From NCBI GenBank assembly GCA_016719945.1, contig JADJYE010000030.1:62001-126000 (forward strand): DNA of 64,000 nucleotides, in the 5' to 3' direction. This stretch comes from Polyangiaceae bacterium. GTDB taxonomy: Bacteria > Myxococcota_A > Polyangia > Polyangiales > Polyangiaceae. A program made the position numbers and the translations under genes. This document shows, piece by piece, positions 34,640 to 44,644 of this stretch. Every line of letters begins with the position of its first letter. The stretch's first letter is position 1. The notes under the pieces are model-generated. The model had not been told where the DNA came from and searched no databases. It worked only from the letters and a program-made list of their open reading frames with translations.

Positions 34640-36012
34640 GCCGTCGCGTCCATCGTCGAACCCTGCTGCGCGGGGCGATCGCCGGCGGCGCCGTCGCCGT
34701 CGGCCTGCCCTGGCTCGAGATCATGAGCCCAGCGCGCCGCGCCTCCGCTGCGCCGGCTGCGCCGAAGCGGATCATCTTCTGGTTCACGGCGAACGGCTCG
34801 CTGCCCGCGATCTGGACGCCGCCGTCCGATCTCTCGATCGAGAGCCACCCCATCCACGCGCCCCTGGCGCCGCACAAGGACAAGCTCCTGTTCCTCGACG
34901 GCGTCGACCAGAAGATCGCCTACGAGTCGATCGGCGATGGCCACCAGACCGGCATGGCCTGCCTGCTGACCAACGCGGCGATCCTCCCGGGGACGCTGTT
35001 CTGCGAGGGCTCCTGTGAGGCCGGCATGGAGCAATACGTCGGCTGGGGTGGGGGCGTCTCGGTGGATCAGTTCATCGCCGGCGAGATCGCCAAGGGCGTG
35101 ACCACGAAGTTTCGTTCGCTCGAGCTCGGCGTTCAGGTGAAGAGCGCGACGGTGTGGTCGCGGCTGTCGTACGCGGGCCCCGACCTCCCGGTCCCGCCGC
35201 GCGAGGACCCGAACCAGAACTTCAACGATTTCTTCGCGGATCTCGGCACGGATCCGTTCGCGCTCGAGGTCCTCCGCAAGAAGCGCAAGAGCGTGCTCGA
35301 CGCGATCAAGGACGACTACACGAGCTTCAACGCGCGGCTGGGCAAGGACGATCGCGTCCGGCTCGAGCAGCACCTCGACGCCATCCGCGCCGTCGAGATG
35401 CGCCTCGACGCGACCGGGCAGGTCGGCGAGGCGTGCGAGGTCCCGACGGTCGAGCTCCCCGGCCCCGACTATCAGCAGAACGCGCTCTACCCGGTCACGG
35501 GCAAGGCCCAGATGGACCTGCTCACCATGGCCCTCGCCTGCGACATGACGCGCGTGGCGTCGCTGCAGTGGTCGACCTCGGTCTCCAACGTTCGCTTCGA
35601 CTGGCTGCCGCTCATCCTCGGGGAGGGGCACCACGATCTGTCGCACTACGACGACGCGGCCGGCGACGCCCAGGCCGACATCACGACCATCAACCGCTGG
35701 TACAGCGAGCAGTTCGCCTACCTGCTGCAGCGCATGAGGGAGATCCCCGAGGGCGACTCCAACCTGCTCGACAACAGCGTGGTCGTCTGGGTCAACGAGC
35801 TCGGTCAGGGCAACAGCCACACGCGGAGCGACATCCCCTTCATCCTCGCGGGCGGTTGCCAGGGGTACTTCGACACCGGCCGCGTGATCGACTACGGCGG
35901 CGAGGCCCACGGCCGGCTGCTCGTCTCGCTGACGCACGCGATGGACGTGCCCGTCGACACCTTCGGCGTCGCAGAGCACAGCCAGGGGCCGCTCAATGGC
36001 CTCGCCCTCTGA
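34636..36012 (+). CDS. DUF1552 Tat-exported protein
   Basis: 458 residues from a GTG overlapping the previous stop. The N-terminus carries a twin-arginine signal (RRVHRRTLLRG followed by a hydrophobic stretch and SAAPAAPKR). The mature chain has the DUF1552 hallmarks: IIFWFTANGSLPAIWTP, GDGHQTGMACLLT and RLEQHLDAIRAVEMRL. The late region VVVWVNELGQGNSHTRSDIP and AEHSQGPLN resembles sulphatase/alkaline-phosphatase-like folds (DUF1501/DUF1552 clan). It forms a conserved pair with the cytochrome-like lipoprotein and is probably its partner outside the membrane. No function is experimentally established to my knowledge. Confidence 0.88.
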   Translation: MSRRVHRRTLLRGAIAGGAVAVGLPWLEIMSPARRASAAPAAPKRIIFWFTANGSLPAIWTPPSDLSIESHPIHAPLAPHKDKLLFLDGVDQKIAYESIGDGHQTGMACLLTNAAILPGTLFCEGSCEAGMEQYVGWGGGVSVDQFIAGEIAKGVTTKFRSLELGVQVKSATVWSRLSYAGPDLPVPPREDPNQNFNDFFADLGTDPFALEVLRKKRKSVLDAIKDDYTSFNARLGKDDRVRLEQHLDAIRAVEMRLDATGQVGEACEVPTVELPGPDYQQNALYPVTGKAQMDLLTMALACDMTRVASLQWSTSVSNVRFDWLPLILGEGHHDLSHYDDAAGDAQADITTINRWYSEQFAYLLQRMREIPEGDSNLLDNSVVVWVNELGQGNSHTRSDIPFILAGGCQGYFDTGRVIDYGGEAHGRLLVSLTHAMDVPVDTFGVAEHSQGPLNGLAL

Positions 36013-36041
36013 GGCCAACCGCGCGGTCTAGAAGCCTCAGG

Positions 36042-36077
36042 CCTTCCACGAGCCGTCCGTTTCGGTATCGTGGAAGG
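36042..36077 (+). promoter_or_regulatory. stem-loop covering the Shine-Dalgarno of the next gene
   Basis: A perfect 10-bp inverted repeat, CCTTCCACGA (36042-36051) and TCGTGGAAGG (36068-36077). The right arm contains GGAAGG, the ribosome-binding site for the ATG at 36082. Folding of the transcript would hide it, which suggests translational control; alternatively the element simply terminates the upstream DUF1552 operon. Confidence 0.5.
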
Positions 36078-36081
36078 GCTC

Positions 36082-36645
36082 ATGGCCACCACGCGACCTC
36101 CGCCCAACAAGCCCGCGACGAAGCGCCCCTCGGCCGTCCCCGCGGCCCCGAAGCGCGCCTCGTCCGCCAAGGTGCCCGCCGTAGCCCAGAAGCGGACGCC
36201 TTCCGTCAAGCCCCCGGTGCGCCGCGAGACCATGGAGGTCGACATGCGGTGGCTCGAGCCGGAGTCGACCGAGCCGGACGCCAAGAAGGGGCCCTCGCGG
36301 CCGCCGACGTCGCAGGGCGTCCTCAAGCGGCCCCCGCCCGTGCGCCGTGACACGATCGACGTGCGCCTCGAGTGGCTCGAGGAGGCCGAAGAGCGTGTGA
36401 AGGACGCGAGGCGTCGCTCGACGAAGGAGATGCCCTCCGTCCGCGGCACCCCCCCCGCGCTGCCTACCCAGCCCGAAGATCCGCCCAAGCGGCGCGCGTC
36501 GTCGGCCGGCAACGCCGCCGCGCGGAAGGGCCCGCCGGCGCTCCCTCCCGAGGCGGCGAAGAAGCGCGCGCTGCCGCCGCCGCTGCCGCGTGAGGAGCCC
36601 GAAGAGCCGAAGGGGCGGACCACGAAGCGCCCACCGCGAGGGTGA
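36082..36645 (+). CDS. basic Pro/Lys-rich protein with a duplicated motif
   Basis: 187 residues from ATG 36082 (an in-frame GTG at 36070 lies inside a stem-loop and is less likely). It is dominated by Pro, Lys and Arg and predicted to be disordered. Two ordered segments repeat: PVRRETMEVDMRWLEPE (about residues 48-64) and PVRRDTIDVRLEWLEEA (about 90-106). Each has the pattern PVRR-[DE]-T-[IM]-[DE]-V-x-x-x-WLE and could bind a partner or carry a phosphorylation site at the threonine. No family is recognised. It stands alone between two operons. Confidence 0.6.
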   Translation: MATTRPPPNKPATKRPSAVPAAPKRASSAKVPAVAQKRTPSVKPPVRRETMEVDMRWLEPESTEPDAKKGPSRPPTSQGVLKRPPPVRRDTIDVRLEWLEEAEERVKDARRRSTKEMPSVRGTPPALPTQPEDPPKRRASSAGNAAARKGPPALPPEAAKKRALPPPLPREEPEEPKGRTTKRPPRG

Positions 36646-36717
36646 GCTGCGCCGCGGGCGAGCCGAGCCCGCGGCGTTGACACCTCCGGGCGCCCGGGGA
36701 TACGGCTGCCGTCGATC

Positions 36718-37848
36718 ATGCGCGTCGCCATCGTAGGCTGCGGGTTCGTTGCAGCGCTCTACATGCGGACCTTGCCGGTCCACCCGGAGCTCGAGCTCGT
36801 CGGTGTGTTGGACCGCGACTCGGCGAGGGCCAAGGCGTTCTCCACGTACTACCGCGTCCCGGCGTATCGCACGCTCGAGGAGCTGCTCGACGACGACCGC
36901 GTCGAGCTGGTGATCAACCTCACGAACCCGACCAGCCACTTCGAGGTCTCGTCGGCGTGCCTGCGAGCTGGCAAACACGTCTACTCGGAGAAGCCTCTCG
37001 GCGTGACCTACGAGGAGGCCGAGGCGCTCGTCCGGCTCGCCGAGGACAAGGGGCTGTACCTGTCGGGAGCCCCGTCTCGGCTCCTGGGCGACACCGCGCA
37101 GACCCTGTGGAAGGCGCTGCGCGGCGGGGTCATCGGCAAGGTGCGGCTCGCGTACTGCGAGATGGACGACGGCCTGCTCCACAAGATGAACTATCGCCGC
37201 TGGAAGAGCCCCACCGGCGCCCCCTGGCCCGCGAAGGACGAGTTCGAGACGGGGTGCACCGTGGAGCACGCCGGGTACGCGCTGACCTGGCTCGCGGCCT
37301 TCTTCGGGCCCGCCGAGAGCGTGACGGCGTATTCGAACGTGCTCGTCCCGGACAAGGAGACCGACGAGCCGCTCGAGGTCGACGCCGCCGACTTCTCCGT
37401 TGGCCTCGTCCACTTCGCGTCGGGCGTCACGGCGCGCATCACGAACTCGATCGTCGCGACGGCGGATCACTCCATCCGCATCTTCGGCGACGCGGGCGTG
37501 CTGTCGACCGAGGACTGCTGGGCGCCGCGCTCCCCCGTCTTGCTCCGCCGTCGTGTGTCCCTGGCCGGGCGCTCGACGATGCTCCCCTTCGAGCAGCGCC
37601 TCGAGTTTCGCTACGACCCGGAGATCTTTCGGCGGACCCCCAAGGGCCTGAAGAAGGTCGACTACTGCCTCGGTCCGGTCGACCTGGTCCGCGCCGTCCA
37701 AGCCCGCAGGCCCTGCTATCTGTCGCCGCGGTTCGTCCTCCACGTCAACGAGCTGACGCTGGCCATCCACCACGCCCGCGCCCAAGGCGTCCACATGAAG
37801 CTGCGCTCGACCTTCCCGCCGGTGCAGCCGATGGACTGGGCGCGCTGA
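36718..37848 (+). CDS. Gfo/Idh/MocA family oxidoreductase
   Basis: A 376-residue NAD(P)-dependent oxidoreductase. The Rossmann motif VAIVGCGFVAALYM is at the N-terminus, and the signature KHVYSEKPLGVTYEEAE includes the catalytic-region lysine (EKP). The C-terminal alpha/beta domain includes FETGCTVEHAGYALTWLAAFFGP. Family members oxidise or reduce cyclic sugars, inositols or amino-sugar nucleotides; the exact substrate is not evident. The ATG at 36718 lies after a GC-rich gap of 72 bases. It is separated from the respiratory operon by 222 bases with three hairpins and is not likely to be part of it. Confidence 0.88.
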   Translation: MRVAIVGCGFVAALYMRTLPVHPELELVGVLDRDSARAKAFSTYYRVPAYRTLEELLDDDRVELVINLTNPTSHFEVSSACLRAGKHVYSEKPLGVTYEEAEALVRLAEDKGLYLSGAPSRLLGDTAQTLWKALRGGVIGKVRLAYCEMDDGLLHKMNYRRWKSPTGAPWPAKDEFETGCTVEHAGYALTWLAAFFGPAESVTAYSNVLVPDKETDEPLEVDAADFSVGLVHFASGVTARITNSIVATADHSIRIFGDAGVLSTEDCWAPRSPVLLRRRVSLAGRSTMLPFEQRLEFRYDPEIFRRTPKGLKKVDYCLGPVDLVRAVQARRPCYLSPRFVLHVNELTLAIHHARAQGVHMKLRSTFPPVQPMDWAR

Positions 37849-38070
37849 GCGAGCCGCTGCCGCTTCGATGAAGGTGTTTCGCCGTGGCTACCTGCCGCGC
37901 GAAGCCGCTCTTTGCCCGCCCTCGCAGCCGTGAGCTCCCCCCGGCGCGGCAAAGTGCCGCACAGGAGGGCAAGTTGCCATCTTGCCGCGGGTGCAGCTTT
38001 TGCCCCAAAAGGCCCCTCGTATCGTCGCGTCCACGCTCCACGAGCGGGCCGACGTGGAGACCCTAGCGCG
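37849..38070. promoter_or_regulatory. leader region of the Alternative Complex III operon with three small hairpins
   Basis: The gap before actA contains GCGGCA-AAG-TGCCGC (37946-37960), GGCAAG-TTGCCAT-CTTGCC (37968-37986) and CTTTTGCCCCAAAAG (near 37997-38011), spaced within 70 bases. These may terminate the upstream gene, form an untranslated leader, or serve as operators. GGAGA lies 9 bases upstream of the actA ATG. No sigma-70 promoter is obvious in this GC context. Confidence 0.45.
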
Positions 38071-38742
38071 ATGAGCCGAACACTCTCCCCGCGATTTTTC
38101 TTCCCGAAGTGGGCGAACAAGGCCTTGCCCGTCGGTGTGCTCTTCGGCCTCGGCCCCCTGGGCACGGCCGTGGTCGCGGGCTTCTGGTACTACGGCACCG
38201 ACAAGCACCTGTCCGTTGGGTACGCCCCGGAGCAGCCGGTGCCCTACAGCCACAAGCTGCACGCCGGCGACATGGGGATGGACTGTCGCTATTGCCACAC
38301 CACGGTCGAAGAGTCCGCTTACGCCGCGATTCCCCCCACTCAGACGTGCATGAACTGTCACGCCACCGTGGGAACTGACAGGGCCACCCTGCAGCCCATC
38401 CGTGACAGCTGGGCAAAGGATGAGCCTGTCCACTGGAAGAAGGTCCACCTGCTGCCGGACTACGTCTACTTCGACCACAGCGCCCACCTCAACGCGGGCG
38501 TCGGCTGCGAAAGCTGCCACGGCCGGGTGGACCAGATGCACGTGGTCACCCAGCAGGAGCCGCTCTCGATGGGCTGGTGCCTCGAGTGTCACCGAAACCC
38601 GGAGCCGCACCTGCGGGATCCGAAGATGGTCACCACGATGGGGATGCTCGAGGAGTCGCGCGAGAAGAACCAGCCCATGTCGCGGCCAGCCGACGCGCAC
38701 CAACCCGTTCCCCCGCTGCACTGCTCGGGGTGCCACCGATGA
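38071..38742 (+). CDS. actA: Alternative Complex III subunit ActA, pentaheme cytochrome c
   Basis: 223 residues with five CxxCH heme-attachment motifs: CRYCH, CMNCH, CESCH, CLECH and CSGCH. One membrane anchor is near the N-terminus (ALPVGVLFGLGPLGTAVVAGF). ActA passes electrons from the quinol-oxidising core (ActB/ActC) to ActE or soluble cytochrome c. The ATG at 38071 is chosen because the frame upstream is non-coding in character. Its stop overlaps the actB ATG. Gene order actABCDEF and the heme count make the assignment firm. Confidence 0.95.
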   Translation: MSRTLSPRFFFPKWANKALPVGVLFGLGPLGTAVVAGFWYYGTDKHLSVGYAPEQPVPYSHKLHAGDMGMDCRYCHTTVEESAYAAIPPTQTCMNCHATVGTDRATLQPIRDSWAKDEPVHWKKVHLLPDYVYFDHSAHLNAGVGCESCHGRVDQMHVVTQQEPLSMGWCLECHRNPEPHLRDPKMVTTMGMLEESREKNQPMSRPADAHQPVPPLHCSGCHR

Positions 38743-41700
38743 AGCGCCTACCCATCGCCGATCAAATCAAGCAGAACGGTCACGCCGCCCCCAGCGAGCC
38801 AACCGACGGAACGATCTGGTTTCAGACCGTGGCCGAGCTCCACGACGACCCCAAGGTCGCCGAGCAGCGGGCGCGCGAGTTCCCGGAGGACGAGCCTTAC
38901 GCTCCGCCCGATGGCGTAGACCGCCGCACCTTCATGACCCTGATGGGGGCGTCGATGGCGCTCGCCGCTGGGGTCTCGGGCTGCCGCAAGCCGGAAGAGC
39001 TGATCGTCCCGTTCTCGAAGCAGCCGGAGGGGTTCATCCCCGGCAAGAGCGAGTACTACGCGACGGCGATCCCGATCTACGGCACCGCGGTCGGCCTGCT
39101 CGTCGAGAGCGTCGATGGCCGCCCCATCAAGATCGAGGGCAACCCCGACCACCCCGACTCGAAGGGCGGAACGACCTCCCTCATCCAGGCCTCGATCCTC
39201 GACCTGTACGACCCGAACCGCAGCAAGTCGCCCAAGAGCGGAGGCAAGGACATCCCCCACGAGGAGGCCGAGAAGCAGCTCGCCGCGGTCGCGAAGGCGA
39301 TGGTCGCGAAGCAGGGCCATGGCCTCGCCGTTCTCGCCGAAGAGCACCGCTCCCCGACCACGGCCCGCCACCTCGACCGGGTCGCCACGTCGCTCAACTT
39401 CTCCAAGGTGCGGCGCTTCGAGGCGTTCGGACGCGAGAACCAGCGCACGGCCTGGCACAACGTGTTCATCGGCCAGCCGCTCGACATCTCGTTCGACCTG
39501 TCCGCGGCCGACGTCGTCGTGATCCTCGACGCCGACATCCTGGGCAGCGAGTCGAATCCGGTCCGCAACTCCAAGGGGTTCGCCGCTCGTCGCAACGTGG
39601 ACAAGGGCAACATGAGCCGCATCTACGTCGCGGAGCCCTGTCCCACGGTGACAGGCCACGCGGCCGATCATCGGCTGCGCGTCCAGGCGCGCCGGGTCGG
39701 AGACCTCTTGAAGGCGCTCGCTTCGGCGCTGGTCGCTGCGGGTGCGCCCATCGCAGACGGCCTCGGGGGCACCCCGACCCTGTCGGACGCCGAGAAGAAG
39801 TGGGTCACGGCCGCCGCCAAGGACCTGGCCAAGGCCGGGAAGAAGGGCCTCGTCGCGCTCGGCAACCGCCAACCGCCTGGCCTTCATGCGCTCGCCGCCG
39901 CCCTGAATCACGGTCTCGGCTCGATCGGCACCACCGTCCTGCCGAGCTTGCCGCCCGACGGCGTGTTCACGAACGTCGCGGCGGAAGGCGTCTCGGGGCT
40001 CGCCCAGCTCGTGGAGGAGCTGAACTCCGGCGCGGTCGACACCCTGCTCATCCTGGGTGGAAACCCTGTCTTCAACGCCCCCGTCGATCTCAAGTTCGGC
40101 GAGGCGCTCAAGAAGGCCAAGACGTCGATCCATGTCTCGTCGCACTACGACGAGACGAGCGAGCTGTGCACGCTGCACATCAACCGCGCGCACTTCCTCG
40201 AGAGCTGGAGCGACGCGGTCTCCGACAGCGGCGTGCACAGCGTCATCCAGCCGCTCATCGCGCCGATGTACGGCGGCAAGACGGACGCTGAGGTCCTCGA
40301 GCGGGTGCTCGGCGGCAAGCGGTCCGCGTACGATCTGGTCCTCTCCACGTGGAGCAAGGTCCAGAAGCTCGACAGCAAAGGGTTCGCGGCGGTCGTGCAC
40401 GACGGCTACCTCGTCCCGCCCCGTGAGCAGATCGCTCCTGAAATCGAGACCCTGGCGCTCAACGCTGCGATGGTCTCGCAGGGGTTGGGCAGCGTGACCG
40501 CAGTCGCAGGCGAGACCGAGGTGCTGTTCGCTCCCGATCCGCACGCTTACGACGGCCGCTTCGCCAACAACGGCTGGCTCATGGAGCTGCCCGACCCGAT
40601 CTTCCGCGCCACGTGGGGCACCGTCGCGGCGATCTCTCACGCGACGGCCAAGAAGCTCGGCGTCGTGGACGGCGACCTGGTCGAGGTCTCGATCGGCGAG
40701 ACCAAGGTGAACGTCCCTATCGGCATCGCCTTCGGCCACGCCGATGACTCGATCACCCTCCCGGTCGGCCTCGGGCGAAGGCTCAAGGGCCGCATCTGTG
40801 AAGGCGTCGGCGTCGACGTCAACGCGGTCCGCGCGTCCAAGGGGTGGTTCATCGCCGGGGGCGCCGTCAAGAAGGCCGCTGCGGGCGAGAAGCTCGCGGT
40901 CACCCAGGGCCACTTCGTCATGGAAGGCCGCCCGCTCATTCGGCAGCAGACCGTCGAGCAGCACAAGGCCAACCCGACCTGGGGCCGCGACTACGTCTCC
41001 GAGAAGCCGGGCGGCTTTGCCATCCACCCGCCGCTCGTGAACTCCTGGGAAGACTGGCAGTACCACGGTCACAAGTGGGGGATGACCTTCGACCTCTCCC
41101 TGTGCACCGGCTGCATGACCTGCGTCACCGCGTGCCAGGCGGAGAACAACATCCCCGTCGTCGGCGCCGCGGGGGTGCTCAAGTCGCGTGAGATGCACTG
41201 GCTGCGCATCGACCGCTACTTCGCCGGCAAGGCGGGGCAAGTCGACGGCCTCGACGACGCCCAGGCCGCGCTGATGCCGCTGCCCTGCCAGCACTGCGAG
41301 ATGGCGCCGTGCGAGCAGGTCTGCCCGGTCAACGCGACGTCCCACAGCCCGGAGGGCATCAACGAGATGACCTACAACCGGTGCATCGGGACGAAGTACT
41401 GCGGCAACAACTGCCCCTACAAGGTCCGCCGCTTCAACTACTTCAACTGGAACAAGGACCACCCGGAGGAGCACAAGCTCGTGCTCAACCCCGACGTGAC
41501 GGTCCGCTACCGCGGCGTCATGGAGAAGTGCTCCTTCTGCGTGCAGCGAGTCAACGAGGGGAAGATCGCCGCCAAGAAGCAGAAAGATCCGTCGGCCGCG
41601 CGCGAGGTCATGCGCGGCGTGCAGACCGCCTGCCAGCAGGCCTGCCCGACCAACGCGATCACCTTCGGGGATCTGAACGACCCCGGCCGGGCGCCCGACC

Positions 41701-41908
41701 AGCGCGGCCCCGAGGAGCGGCGCCCGGTGTCCGAGCTCGCGAGCCTCGGCCGCGCGTACGGCATCCTCACTGAGATCAACACCCGCCCGCGCGTCACGTA
41801 TCTGGCGCGCATCACGAACCCGAACCCCGAGCTGCCCCAGGCCGCGCCTCCGATCGGCGCGCAGCCCGCGGCCGCTCACGCCGCTCCCGCCTCGAAGGGG
41901 GAACACTG

Positions 41909-41909
<1 letters not shown>
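38739..41909 (+). CDS. actB: Alternative Complex III subunit ActB, molybdopterin-like plus iron-sulphur fusion
   Basis: 1056 residues. A Tat-type signal (DRRTFMTLMGASMALAAGVSGC) directs export. The N-terminal two-thirds resemble a molybdopterin oxidoreductase (LLVESVDGRPIKIEGNPDHP, LLILGGNPVFNAP, LPVGLGRRLKGRICEG) that in ActB has lost the cofactor. The C-terminal third is a ferredoxin-like subunit with four clusters: CTGCMTCVTACQAEN, CQHCEMAPCEQVCPVN, CIGTKYCGNNCPYK and CSFCVQRVNEG...CQQACPTNAI. These carry electrons between quinol site and hemes. Both overlaps (TGA/ATG) with actA and actC support co-translation. The length is normal for the family. Confidence 0.96.
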
Positions 41910-43322
<1,413 letters not shown>

Positions 43323-43330
<8 letters not shown>

Positions 43331-43904
43331 CGCCCACGACACGCACGAATCCGAGGTCGTCCTCCCGGAGCCCGACAAGGGCGAGCTCTGGGGGATGATG
43401 GGGCTGTTCGATACGCCTGCCGACCTGTACCACGCCGCGGAAGAGCTCCGCGACGCGGGCTACAAGGGGCTCGACGCGATGACGCCGTTCCCCGTCCACG
43501 GGCTGGAGAGGGCGCTCGGGCTCAAGCCGACCCCGCTGCCGTTCCTGGTGCTCGGCGGCGGCGCGGCAGGCCTCGCCTCCGGCATCGCGCTCACCTGGTA
43601 CGTCAACTACGACTACGCCCTGAACATCAGCGGCAAGGTGCCCTTCAGCTGGCACATCTACATCCCGGTCTACTTTGAGCTGACGGTCCTCTTGAGCGCG
43701 CTCACGTGCTTCTTCGCGACGTGGGCCCTGTGCAAGCTGCCGACGTTCTTCCACCCCACCATGCGGCACAAGTCGTTCCCCCGAACGACCGACGACGGCT
43801 TCTTCCTGACCGTCGACGCCACCGACCCGAAATACGACTCGGCCTCGACGCGCAAGCTCCTCGAGAAGCTCGGCGCGAAAGAGGTCGAGGAGGTGCACTC
43901 GTGA
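43323..43904 (+). CDS. actD: Alternative Complex III subunit ActD (DUF3341)
   Basis: 193 residues. The N-terminal cytoplasmic part (WGMMGLFDTPADLYHAAEELR and YKGLDAMTPFPVHGLERALG) is the DUF3341 signature, followed by two transmembrane helices (VLGGGAAGLASGIALTWYV and YFELTVLLSALTCFFATWAL) and a polar C-terminus. ActD is an accessory membrane subunit bordering ActC; its role in electron or proton transfer is unknown. It overlaps actC by 8 bases and actE by 4. Confidence 0.94.
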
Positions 43905-44644
43905 GCTTCTCGCCCTTGTCTCGATCCGCTCGGGGCGGCCTCGCGCTCAGCCTCGTCTGTGCAACGGCCGCCGTCTTCGGCGGCTGCCGGGGCGGGGTCA
44001 GCGAAGACCCCCCGCTGCACCTGGTGCCGGACATGGATAACCAGGCGCACAAGCGGGCCCAGTCGATGAGCCCGGTGTTCGCCGACGGGCGCGCCGCACG
44101 GCGGCCGGTCGAGCACACCGTGGCGCGCGGTCACCTGCGGACCGACACGGCGCGGTTCGAGGGGAAGGACGAGAGCGGTCAGCTCATTCCGCGCATCCCG
44201 TTCGACGTCACCGAGGCCACGCTCTCGCGCGGCGAGGAGCGGTACAACATCTTCTGCGCGCCTTGCCACGACAAGATGGGCAGCGGACTGGGCGCCGTCC
44301 CCCGTCGCCTCGAGGGCACCGCCGATCAGTCGGCGTTCTCCGGCATCCCGAGCCTCACGCTCGGGCGGTTGGCGGACGCGTACGACGGCGAGCTCTTCCA
44401 GACCATCACCCACGGCAAGGGCCGGATGCCCGGGTACGCCGCGCAGGTCCCGGCGGACGACCGCTGGGCCATCATCGCGTGGGTTCGTGTCCTCCAGGAC
44501 CTCGGCGGTCGGAAGCCGAAGCCGGGCACTCAGGCGCCCGAAGCGACCGCCGCTGCACCCGCGGGCGGCGCGTCTGCGACCGCAGCCCCCACCGCAACTC
44601 CCGCCACGAAAACGCCGGCTAGCCCCGGTGGAGGTTCGCAGTGA
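43901..44644 (+). CDS. actE: Alternative Complex III subunit ActE, monoheme cytochrome c lipoprotein
   Basis: 247 residues from a GTG overlapping the actD stop. A lipobox (FGGC) gives a lipid-anchored protein. The single heme motif CAPCH lies in EERYNIFCAPCHDKMG, with a probable methionine ligand in HGKGRMPGYAAQVP. ActE delivers electrons from ActA to the terminal oxidase or soluble carriers. The C-terminal 40 residues are an Ala/Pro/Thr tail (GGASATAAPTATPAT) that is longer than needed for the heme fold. Confidence 0.93.
   Translation: MSFSPLSRSARGGLALSLVCATAAVFGGCRGGVSEDPPLHLVPDMDNQAHKRAQSMSPVFADGRAARRPVEHTVARGHLRTDTARFEGKDESGQLIPRIPFDVTEATLSRGEERYNIFCAPCHDKMGSGLGAVPRRLEGTADQSAFSGIPSLTLGRLADAYDGELFQTITHGKGRMPGYAAQVPADDRWAIIAWVRVLQDLGGRKPKPGTQAPEATAAAPAGGASATAAPTATPATKTPASPGGGSQ

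Noticed and set aside
37884..38066. 60-residue GTG-started frame with four cysteines before actA
   Set aside because: It spans three hairpins in the leader region and has no ribosome-binding site or recognisable pattern.
38748..41906. Open frame of 1052 codons antisense to actB
   Set aside because: It is Arg/Val/Asp-rich shadow translation caused by high GC at third codon positions; no motifs, and actB on the plus strand is certain.
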